64,000 nucleotides of DNA, taken from the NCBI GenBank assembly GCA_034509735.1, contig JACGWO010000004.1, positions 19,635,395 through 19,699,394 on the forward strand. Reading direction: 5' to 3'. Shown here in pieces: positions 35,968 to 47,800 of the stretch. Each line of letters starts with the position of its first letter. The first letter of the stretch is position 1. This stretch comes from Sesamum alatum (taxonomy: Eukaryota; Streptophyta; Magnoliopsida; Lamiales; Pedaliaceae). A program made the translations under genes and the position numbers. The notes beneath the pieces are model-generated. The model made no database searches. It saw only the letters and a program-made list of their open reading frames with translations, and had not been told where the DNA came from.

Positions 35968-37964
35968 TGAAAGAAATCGGTGGATCGTCCCGGGAATGGC
36001 GCGAATGCGGAAGCGCGATAAAAAATAATCATACAAAAATTAAAGCATGCTTTAAATTTAAAAGTACACGCTCAAGGGGTGTACCCTTGAGGTTCCCGGG
36101 CGTTCGGTGTATCTCATGATCATATAACATGTAAAGAAATCATGGAGGCCATAGAGTTGAAAATTAAAGAGGGACGAAAAAGTAAAACGAGACCTACCCG
36201 TTGTCGTTTTCGTCTTCAACGGCTACTCGCGTTGTTCCCCGTTTTGCACCGAGATCTCGTTCTTGAGACCCTCCAAATCGTGACACACGATCCACCCACG
36301 TATCTTGCACGTCGTGCTAGCAACGAACAAGTGTATATTTTTTGGAGTGGATGAATCAACAACACGTTATCAATTAACGGTATTGATTCATCTAAGTTCT
36401 AATGTTCCAAGAGCAAAGAACTAAGAAAAATATTTTCTTGTAGAGAGAGAGGGGGCGGATGAGAGGTGAGGAAGGGGGAGATGAGTGTGTGTTGTGTGTG
36501 TGATTTCAAGAATCATCATCCTTCAATTGTTGGAGGCTAGAGGTTTATATAGAGAGGAGTTTAATCCTCTTTAAACTCCAGCTCTAAGAACTCTAATTTG
36601 ACTAGGATTTTGACCTAGTCAAAGTCCTAGTCAAACTAGTGTTTGACCTAGTCAAATGAATCCTAGCCTTCCATCTCCCCTTTCCATCTCAACCGTTGAT
36701 TTTAATTTAATGGGATATTTAAATCCCATTTAAATATTCCAAAAGACTAAAAGAATAAATATAATATAATAAATAAATATTAATATTTATTCTAAGCCCA
36801 TTAAATCAACCCTTTAATAAATCCTATTTATTAATTTAATTCCCTTTATCAAATAGAAGGAATTAATTTCTCCAAGAAAATATAGGACCCGATTAAATCT
36901 AATTTAATCATTCATTTGCTCCAATATTTAATCCCAAATTAAATATCAAGTGTGTGTGGATAGTGTGTGACTCTTTAGGTTCACCATTCAACTAGACTTG
37001 GTCGGATTCCTAGAATCCGCCCGTTACCATGGGTGGCCATCTAGCAACGGTCCATGGCACTAGAGACTAGGTGAAATAATTGGGGATGAACATTTAGGTT
37101 CTAACAGTACACTTGTCCTTCTGTCTTCGGTCTCATCACTTAGAGTCTAGGGCACGGAAAATGCAGGTACCCATTTTGGACCTAAATGTCGGTCTGTCCT
37201 TACTAAACGCCGCAAGGGAAACCTTCCCTTCTGTTCAGTTACTGTGGCCACAGATTTTAGGGACAAGACACAGAGCATACATGAGACTCAACTGTCGATG
37301 CCTTTTGACGGGAGACAGATCCTTTCTTGGAAACTACTGTCACTTTGTGCACCTGAGCTGCACTAGACATGGCTTATGACTACTCAAGAGTATTTTGGCA
37401 ATCTCTCACCATATCTAAGATACAGACCTGATGCACAGGTAAACTCAGCAGTTCCTCAAGTCAAAGGACTTGGCCTGTACCGTTGGAACCGGGAATACAC
37501 GTCATACCTTGCTGACCATACTCAAGGTCCTCCGTAAGACGGTTCCCGCGAGTCACCTCAGTCAGCTGCTTCCTAGCATGATGACCCACTAACACTGCTT
37601 AGACGACCTTCGTCACCCGTCGATGAAATACGACAGCAGATGCTTAGTGCAAGTCTCAAAGGAAATCCCGATACCCATTTTCGGGATTCCTTGACTTGGA
37701 GATTTCCGGACTGATTCGGTAAGACTGATTTCATGGACCTACCTCCAAGCGTAGTCCCATTCCCCGAAATCGATTTCTCAGTCCGTGGGCTTTGTTTGCG
37801 TAGTGAACAGAAATATAAATGCAGATAAGTGAACGTAAACAAAGTATTGCCATATGAATTTTCACTTCTTTATTCATAAATGTTTTATCAAATACCATGA
37901 AATTGTCTAGACATAGGTTACACATTCCTGCCAAAATTGGCTTACATGGTCACCTATTCTAACA
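35968..37964 (-). mobile_element. element A 5' LTR
   Basis: 1997 bp, TG...CA ends, nearly identical to 28257-30247. Frames within it, such as 36142-36354 on the plus strand, recur in the other LTR and are not genes. Confidence 0.95.
36544..36551 (-). promoter_or_regulatory. TATA box of element A 5' LTR
   Basis: The minus strand reads CTCTATATAAACCTCTAG. Its position, about 1.4 kb into the LTR, is conserved in the 3' LTR and is a likely U3/R promoter. Confidence 0.65.
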
Positions 37965-37969
37965 CCGTC
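37965..37969 (+). repeat. target-site duplication of element A, right copy (CCGTC)
   Basis: Follows ...CTATTCTAACA directly and is identical to 28252-28256. Confidence 0.95.
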
Positions 37970-38433
37970 CATGGTGGTTCGTCTGCAGTAGGTGCGGGAG
38001 TTTTTGCTCGGGATCACGACGGCAAGTGCGTTATGTGGGCTTCTAAAGTCCTTGTTGGTCCCTCGGATGCGGAGAATGCCGAAGCTTTTGCTACCTAAAT
38101 CGCTTCTTGTTTAGTTCGCCAAGCTGGATGGTCGTCCGTGATTATTGAAGGGGATTGCTCAACTTTTATATCCAAACTTAAAGTGGGGGTTGCCGACTCC
38201 TCTTGGATTGGACATATTATAGCTAATTCTGTTTTTAATCTCTCCAACATTAGTAATGTTGTGTTTAATCATGTCGGTAGGGATGCTAATAAGGCTGCTC
38301 ACTTCCTTGCTCAACTATCCAAACATATGGATGATCAAGGTTGTGATCCCCCTCCCTCTTTGCTTCCTTCTTTGTTGCATGATCTTGAAGTTTCAGGAAG
38401 TTCTTTTCTTTCTTTCAAAAAAAAAAAAAAAAA
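37970..38433 (+). pseudogene. L1-type LINE right part: RNase H domain and poly(A) tail
   Basis: Continues the frame of 24613-28256 with GGSSAVGAGVFARDHDGK, then VIIEGDCSTFISKL and FNHVGRDANKAAHFLAQLS. These are the RNase H-like (RVT_3) motifs at the end of plant L1 ORF2. One in-frame stop lies near 38097 (FAT*IASCL). It ends with a run of A at 38417-38433, the retrotransposition tail. No convincing target duplication was seen against the sequence before 24613. Confidence 0.92.
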
Positions 38434-38825
38434 CAATTAAGAATAACCCCCAACTTTAGTTGGACACCCATACGTGCTATACATTAATTTTATATGTGTG
38501 CGTGTATTGTATATGCAATATGCTTTTTTTTAAAATTATAATTTAATTTATTTATTTCAATTTAAAAGAGAAGACGGATCAATCACTTATTCATATAATA
38601 CCAATGTCTGATATAAAAGTGCCATAGAAGATTTACACCACCACCTCCGATCCTGAACTGACCTACCAAAGCAGCAAAATCAGCATGGAGGTTCTTCAAG
38701 CTAAGATGGGCTACATGTTACATGCAACAAATGTCGGGATCTTCAACTAATTAGGACACAAGTATGCAAAATTTCTGAATAAATTTATTACATAAAACTA
38801 CTTATACATATAGGTAGCATTAGCA
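38434..38825. other. intergenic region and 3' UTR of the permease gene
   Basis: Contains the putative poly(A) signal noted separately. Otherwise no feature recognised. Confidence 0.5.
38784..38789 (-). terminator. putative poly(A) signal AATAAA
   Basis: TTTATT on the plus strand, 37 bases beyond the permease stop codon. Plant signals are loose, so this is only a candidate. Confidence 0.4.
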
Positions 38826-41800
38826 TTATTCAGTTTTGAAGGGCTTGTATCTCCTGACATCATGTGCAAGCCCTTGTATGGATCCCGCAGCAGCAATTAT
38901 GGACACAACGAAACAAGTCCAGCTGAGTATTTTGAGCCACATCCATGTGAAGGAGTACTTGGGAATCTTGGCCTGCGCAATGTGCATCTCTATAGGGAAA
39001 TATACTGTCAATGGATAGAAGGATGCTGCTCCGATCAACCCCAAGAAGTCGTTGAAAAATGGGAATATCATGGCGATCACTGTTGTTACTATCACGTACA
39101 CTGTTCTCCACACCATTCTGAACAGGTTTACGCTCAACACTCCGCAGAGTGGGATTCTGACGGCGTGTTCCGCCGTTACGAATTTGCTCTCCGGCCATTT
39201 CTGTGTCGACCGGGACTCCACGAAGCCGAATATAGGCTGCGTGAAGACCTATTTGAAGCATAATGGTAACAAGTGTTAGGATGTTGTTGCGTGGGAGGAT
39301 TAAGGGAATTGCATGAATTAAGAGGTGAACAGACGTGTATCTTTTATCACACTTTGGTGTTACACACTGAGGGAAATAGCATTTTTCATGTCATAATTTA
39401 GAGTCTTTCCACTTTTAGTCCTATTGGTTACGAGATTCTCACTTTTGGTCTCGTAACTTTCAAAAAGTAGCACTTTTGGGTCCCATGGCACTTCCCGTTA
39501 GATATTTAACAAAAAGTGCCACGTGGTCGTTAAGTGCATGGGACCAATAGTGCTACTTTCTGAAAGTCATGGGGATCAAAAGTGAAAATTTCGTAATATA
39601 TGAAACCAAAAATATAAAGGCCCTAATTGACACGTGCTAAGCATGTCCCGTTTTCCATTAAAAAAATCTAACGAAAAAGCTCATGAAATCAAAGTCATAT
39701 TGTTTAGAAGTTACGAAATCAAAAATAATTATCTCGTAACTAATTGGACCAAAAGTGAAAAGGTCCTAAATTATATGACAAAAAGTGTTATTTCCATTAC
39801 ACATTGATATCACACTAATATGTGATAAATATTATCCTATGAATTAAAGAATACAATTAAATTATATTATAATTTAAAAATAAAACTGCATAAAATAAAC
39901 GCATGTGTGTGACTCCATAAATGTGCTAGATGACATTTCCCTAAAAATGTAGACTTACGTGTCATGACATCCAGATGTGACGAGATATTTTTTAGCATAA
40001 ATTTTAGAGTTAAATACAGTTACAATCCTTGAAATATTCATTCCACATCAATGACCTCTAAAGTATTAAAACCTTCAAAAATCTCCCTAACTTTCTAATT
40101 CCTTTAATTTTTAAGTTTTAAAAGTCCATTTTACCCTTACTAAAAATTGCTTTATGAAAAAAAAAAATTAATGAGATTTCTAAAATACCAAAATCACTCT
40201 TTATCGAAACTCTGTCCAAATTTGGTTTCACTTGTTCATCGAGTTCTTAATTTTACTTATTAGTCAAATAAAATTAAAAATAAATTTATACATGTATATA
40301 TATTTAGTAAGCAAATATATAATTAATAAAATCGAAAGGGCTGGTGAACTAATAAAAAATATACAACTAATACATATTTATTTATATGTGTGGTGATTAT
40401 ATGCATGTATAAATTTATTTTTAACTTTGTTTGATAAATAAGTGAAATAAAATAAAATGAGTTTCAAATACTTTAGAATTATGAAAATAAAAGAGCTTGA
40501 TGAACAAATAAAATTATAATTAGACAAAATACAAAAATCATTTTTAGTACTTTAAAAATCTCTTTTTTTTCAGAAAGTAATTTTTAATAACAGTAAAATG
40601 AACTTTTCAAACTTAAATATTAAAGGAGTTAGAAAGTCAGGAATTTTTTTTGAAGGTTTTAATACTTTAGGAGGTAATTAATGTGGAGTGAATACTTAAG
40701 GGTGGTAACTGTATTTAACGCTAAATTTTATTGCAACTTCTACCTTATTTAATAAAGGCACGTTTGCATGCGTAAAAGTTACATGATCTGTTTTATTTTA
40801 AAATATATATATATATATATATATGTTACATGTGTTACAAGATGCAATAAAATTTGCAATAGAAAATTATTTAAAAAAATGAAATTTTGTCTTTTATCTT
40901 TGTAACTAATTTAATTTCGACCCCTTTAGTTTCAATCGTTACTAAATGTTAGTCCCACATATTTTTTATTTCTTAAAAAGATGGTTCTAACGGTTTTAAT
41001 TCCCTAACGAGTTGATGGAACTTATCACGTGTGTGCATGAGAAATATTACAACTTTGGTCCCTTAAGTTTGAAAATTTTATAGTTTTGATACCTTATATA
41101 TATTTTGACTTTTATGATTTCATCCCTATTAAATGTACAATTCCATTAGCAATTAATGAAGAATCAACTACATTGGCTATATCTATTCAAATTAAAATAT
41201 TAGGAATTAATATGATGAATGCTCAACTAAAGGGAATGAAATTGAATTAATTTCAAAGAAAAACCTGGAATAGAATATATTATCATTAATTCACCGTTTG
41301 ACTTTTGACTCAGACATATTTATATCTAATGATCAGTTTAAATGGTTAAAAATGTAAATCATATTTAATATTTTTAATATGCATTTTTCCACAGAGGCAG
41401 TAATTTATTTTTTATAAGAATTTTCACGTAATACTTTTTTCTAAAGGAATTGGAGTGAGATCTAACTCAAAACCCTTTCTTCGCTCCAGACTACTGTATT
41501 TTTTGTAAATAATAAATCATTTAAAAAACTTAAACTACTAGAAAGGACAACCATTTAATATTAATTAATATTTCAAACAAATTAATATCTTAATTTCATG
41601 AATTTCATAAAAATAAAAATTGTTGTTTAATAGTAGAATGTAGTATCTATACTCAATTATCTATCTATATTATTTATTAAAATGGAGATCCCTAAAAGTA
41701 ACTACTATAGTTAGCAAAATATGAGTTATCTAAAATGCTTTTAACTATATTTATTTCTTCCACAAACAACCATTTTTCATTAATTAGTTTTATTCATAAT

Positions 41801-44800
41801 TTCTTATTGATAGTCATTTATAATTATTTCATTTCATAAGATTTGGTCACTCATTCGATATTTCTTAATTTTCATTCAATTAAATAAATATAATAAAAAT
41901 TTAAAATTATGCACACACAAAACACTAACTCACAAAAATGTTCTAGTCCTTTTCTTCTTAACTCCCGACTTTAACCAATGAGGCATGACATAATTGACGA
42001 AACTGATGCCCCATTACTCTTGAGGTCATGGGTTCGAACCCCACCAGCATGGGATGTTGTTCTACTTAATAGTATGTGTAGTTCTACTTTATAGTAGGTG
42101 ATTCAGCATAAATTGTTATAATTGTTGGAAAATTATTAGATATAAGATAATTGATATGAATGATCCATTTATTCAAAATAAATATTAATTCATCATTTCA
42201 CTTCAAAAAAAAAAAAAAAAGAACTCCCGACCTTCTCTCCCTTCTCGACCTCATGTATTTTTCTCTTCTCTCAATTCCTTTTTTTTAAAAACTTCAACTT
42301 ATTTAATTAAAATATATATATAAACTTTTGAAAAATAATAATTAATTTTTAAATTGTTTTAATTAATTATGCAAACATTCGAATATACAATTCACAAATA
42401 TATATATATATATATATGTATATATGATGATGTGGTTACCTGGTAAGCACCAACTAAGTGGACGGCAATGCATACATTGGCGAAGTCGATCAACCAAAAG
42501 GGCTCGTAAAAGCCGAAACCGGTGAGGAAGTTGCCCGGAGCATCATTCCCAAAAGCAGCGTACCCAATGCAACCGCACAACACGTAGAATACTGTTGTCG
42601 TCATCACTCCCACCAAAGCAGCCTTCTTCATAACCTTGTTCTCTGGGGGCGCCGACTTCAGTGTGTCCTGTCAATCACAAACCATACCCAGTATTAGTTA
42701 TGCAAGTTCACTCATTTTGAAATAAATCAATTACAATTATTAATATTAAATATAATATATCTAATAACTTATCAATAATTATAATAATATATAATCACTT
42801 ATTATTAAATAAAATAATATCTCATACTGGCGGGGTTCGAACTTATGACCTTAAAAATCATGAGTTCTCAACTTCGTCAATTGAGCTAAGTCTCATTTCC
42901 ACGTATTATCAATTAATGGTGATTACTATATACTCCTCCTATTTAATTAATAGTATAGATATATAAATGTATATATATGTATCTACTTAGCTAATTAACC
43001 GAAATTCTTTTGTATTCAATGATACAAAGTGATTTATTTAATTTATCTTTTGAATTAATCTGGATTTTAATAATTTTACTACAAGAAAATATAATATCAG
43101 CGACAAATTTAAATTTTGTCACTATATATATTAAATAACAACAATTTTACTTTTTTCATAATATAATTATTTGTGATCAAAATTGTATATGAAGTTGTCA
43201 CTATAAAAAATTAGTAATAGATCTATATAGCTAGTGACATCAACATATAGAGACAACAAATAATTCAATTACATTCAAATATTAATTCAATACATCAATA
43301 TCTTTAATGAACAAGCTCATGCCATAAGTTTTTTTATTAAGATTGATCACCTGCACTAGAGACTCAATTAATCCTGTGATATAGGCATATATAATTTGCT
43401 TAGACTTGATTAAAGATGATATATACACTATATAGTATATTTTATAATTAAATGTGCATGTATATACAATTAATTTTTTAAAATTCTTTATTTATTTTTT
43501 TAAAATTTTATTAATTAAATGTGCACTATAGTACACATGAAAGATGATGAACTAAAGTGGGATGAAGAATAGAGACAGGAGACTAATGAAGATTTGACAT
43601 TGTAGGAGATGAGATGAGATGAAAAATATTGTACAAGTAAATACACCCTAGAGAGTTTTGGCTTAGAAAATAACTAGTAATTAGTTATTGGAGCACTCAA
43701 ATGTACGTGTATAATTTAATTTTTTTTTATATTTATTAACTATATATATATGAGAGAGAGAGAGAGAACAAAAGTAAAATAATGAACATATCAGAGCTGA
43801 TAATTTCATCAAAAATTTTATTATTTTTAAATGTGTATAAAAGAATATTATTTAAACAAAAATGTGATGGTAAAGCTTTTGTAAGCATAAATACTCTTTA
43901 ATCAATATATATTTTGACAATCAAATATGATTAATCTAATAAATCTCTCGTATTTAATAAATAATATAATTAGTACGTACCAACCAACACTTCTCTAGTA
44001 ATTTGTAACATGTATGCGTAATTGTTTGCTATTATTTAAAGTAAAATATTTATTATTTTATAAAATATATACAAAATAAATTTAATATTAGACTTATAAT
44101 GAAGTGGTGATAAAATTAATGATATAATATATAGAGAAAAAAAAAGATGAAAGAAAATAAAAAGGTAACTATCAAAAACTAATGAGAGGTTGAAACTTAG
44201 ATATATATAAGTAAACAAAAATAAATTAAAATTCTTAAAAAGTAGAAAATAACAGACGGAAGAATGTGAAACACCAAAAGCTGTATAATAAAGTATAAAT
44301 TCTTCAAGTGATGAATAATGTAGAAGAAGAGGTGATATGGCTGATTTGACATCTTGAAAACTTCCAAAAAATAAAGATATTGATATCTTAATTGCAGGAC
44401 TTTGAGTTAAATAATAATAAGGGTAAATTACATCAACATGAAATTTGACATAATTAGAAATACCTCCTCATTGTTTGAAATAATAAATATCCCCTGAGAT
44501 TGGTAACCGTTTAACAAATAACCAATTTTCATCCATTTTTATGAATAAATTGACCAAAATGTCCTTATACTTTTTATTTAATTTTTAAAATTTTTTGAAT
44601 TTTTTTGGATTACGATACGCAGGTTTTACATAGAGGAGTTAATAATATAATTTGTCTCGGTTGATTTTTCTGCAATTGAATTGAAAAATCAAAGACAAAA
44701 TGGTCAATTTCAAACCTTTGGTTGAAAATTACAAATCTTAGGGAGTATTTATAATCTTGCAAATAATGAGAGGGTATTTCTAATTTTGTCAAAACTAAAA

Positions 44801-47800
44801 GAGAGGTACACATAATTTACCCTAATAATAAATAATTGTGGTCCATCTGAAGCAGCAGAGCACAGTTGACACAACAGAAAGTCAGTCCAGGACACAGCAA
44901 CTGTTTGTAACCCTAAATTGACTTTATTCCAAAGTGACTTAAAACTTGGCTTCTGATTCTATTGTCCCCCCCACCCTCTGATTTCTGTCCACTCACTGCA
45001 CATGATGCATGTATGGACCAAATCACCTTAATTCTACTCTAATTAATACTCACAAGATATACTGTCACATTATGCCTTTACACTTTATGTGATCATGTGA
45101 TTTGGAATTCCCAATTTGTATCAGCTACTTTAAAGAAAAAGTTAAAAGGGAAGTGATGCTCAAGACTTTCAAATACTTATATTATCAAATGTTTGTTTAT
45201 GTTATTAATTTTAATAATTTCTCTACCCAAAAATATTGTTTTTTTTTTCTTGTTTATTACAGAATATCGGGTGTCGTTTGGTTCTATCGTTAAGGTATTT
45301 TTCTTCGTTTCTGAAATATGGAGAAAGATACAGATGTATATGAGTCTTTTTGAAATTTTTTGATATGTATGAATTTGTATTTTGTATTAATGTAAGATGA
45401 ATAAAAGTAAATTAAGACATTGAACTGTGTGTTTTGTAAAGACTTACACAGACATTTAAAAGAAATTGATTGTCTTTGGAACAATGAAAAGTTGAAAAGA
45501 AAACACAACGGAGAAGTTGTAATTTGGTCCTGTAAGTACGGAGAATGACAACTTTAATTTTGTATGAATCTATCATAATTTTAAAATTTTCATATGTTGA
45601 GGACAAGAATGGTCGGAATTTGCTAAATTAGCGAAAAAAGTGCACATGACACACGTGACCAACTTAATAAGTGTGCACTTTTTTCAGCCATTTATCAAAT
45701 TCGGGTCATTTTTGTCATCAATGTGAAATTTTTAAAATTACAGGATGAATTCGTACATGAATGAAATTGTCACCCATACCTACATTACTAAAATTGTAAT
45801 TTCCCCCCAAAAACACGACATACAGTAGGGCAAAAGTACAAGATTACACAAGATTTAGTAGGAAACTCAAGTTATTATTATTGTGAGATGGAGGGAGGGA
45901 TGTTAAACAAATAATTAATTAATGTATTAATTATTGAGATTAAATATAATTAAGATATCTAAATGCTGTGAGGACCAAGAAGACATTCAATGCAGTTAGA
46001 GAAGGTGCAGTTTACTAGATATGGATTACTCTCTAAATTCCCACAAACATATTTTTAAGTAATGGACCCCACACAAATTTATGCACAAAGTGTTTCAGCT
46101 ATGTGTATCATTTATTCCAAACAAATGCAGATGGCAAAAAGATGGTATGGCATGGGTTGTAAGGTATAGCACTATTATCTGTTTCTTTATCTCTTTATGT
46201 GTGTTTCTAAATACTTGTATATATATATATATATAATTATATTTTTCGTCCTGTAATTTAGGATCTTTCTATTTTTAATTTTATTAGTTACGAAATTCTC
46301 ATTTTTAATTCCGTAATTTCGAAAAAATGGTATTTTTAGTTTCATAACACATTTTTCGTTAAATAATGTAACAAAAAAATACAATGACTTAGTACGTGAC
46401 GGTAAGGATCTTTACACTTTTAGTCCCAGTAGTTAAGGGATTCTCACATTTTGGTCCTATAACTTTAAAAAAAATAACACTTTTGGTCTCCATGCACTAA
46501 CCACCACGTGGAATTTTTGTTAAATATCTAACAAAAAGGTGTCATGGGACAAAAAGTGATACTTTTTGAAAGTTACGGGATCAAAAGTGAAAATTTCGTA
46601 ATCAATACGATTAAAAGTGAAAATGCCCTAAGTTATGAGACAAAAAAAAATACTATTTCCCATGTATATATATATATTTAATTTATCAAAAAAATAGAGA
46701 TGTTTCAATCTTTAGCCAAAAAAGTCTATTTACTTAAGTTATATAGTATAGGATTTTAAAATTAAAAATCAAAAATAATTTTTTATGATAAATATTTTTG
46801 TGTATTTACTATACTCATGTATTATTTAATCTCTAGTCTTTTTTCTACTAAAGAAATATTTGAAGCTGAATTTAAGGTGCAAAATTCTAAACAATCTTGG
46901 TACATTTACTAGTTTAATGAGGTAAATAAGACATGATATATAATCTATGTACAATGTATTTAATCTTTAATTATTTAAATTATATATAAATAGAGATATA
47001 GATGCATATTTATCTTTTTGAGGTACTTAGGATAGGAGCACATTGAATGTTTGGCATCTCTATCTTCAACATTTTATCTTATTAAATAGCCTTCGCTAGC
47101 TACCTTGCTATCCATTTCGTCCTTATGCTACACCTGGCATGTGCTCTCACACAGACATTCGTGTGACATACAATGCAATCGATATTCGTTGCATGAGGTA
47201 CTATTCATGGCGAATTTGATGAGCCTTATTATTTTATTTTAAAAAGATATTTAATTGATAGAAAAAAACGTTAGAATTTATAAGCCATACAAAATCGCTC
47301 GTATAGAGGGCTACTGATATAAATACACGTCTCACATTAATTGCAGACGATGAGCTTAAGTAATTTATAGTCCCAAGCCTTTCTTTGTTTACTAGACGCC
47401 TTTTCAAAACAAAATTATGAAGACTCCAGAGAACAACACGTTTCTAACAGGACATCAATTAAATCACTTAATGCATCCATATATATACACATATACTAAT
47501 CGATATGGCACACCGTCTGTGCGTGCATATAATAAATAATATTTTATATTTTAAAATATATTATAAATAAGAAAAAATATATTAATTAACACATCATATT
47601 TAAAATAAATAAATAAAAAAATTAACTTAAGAGTGTTATTAATATTAAAAAAATAGTATCGCACTGTAAATAACTATTTTTTGTAAGTAAAAATAGAATT
47701 TCTATTCTATATTAATATAGATATAGCAAATATGTGAGCTCGTGGGGAGCCACACATCACATAACAAATGTAGCTTCATAAAATCAGGCACACGTTCCAA

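Larger units (their letters stand above)
28257..37964 (-). mobile_element. element A: nearly complete copia retrotransposon, about 9.7 kb
   Basis: It comprises 5' LTR 35968-37964, PBS just inside it, a long leader with a GC-rich block, gag-protease-integrase-RT on the minus strand (33786 down to about 30250), and 3' LTR 28257-30247. The outer ends are TG...CA and are flanked by the perfect 5-bp duplication CCGTC. The two LTRs differ by eye at roughly 2% of positions, so insertion was fairly recent. A deletion fuses the RNase H start directly to the 3' LTR and removes the polypurine tract. It sits inside the RNase H region of an L1 element. Confidence 0.95.

Noticed and set aside
38862..39263. 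133-codon frame on the plus strand
   Set aside because: Antisense shadow of permease exon 7. No recognisable motif.
42830..42905. Possible tRNA gene on the minus strand
   Set aside because: Has A- and B-box-like words, but I see no good acceptor or anticodon stem pairing, and it is continuous with a SINE body.
45102..45606. Short frames in permease intron 5
   Set aside because: Low-complexity intron sequence overlapping a MITE.
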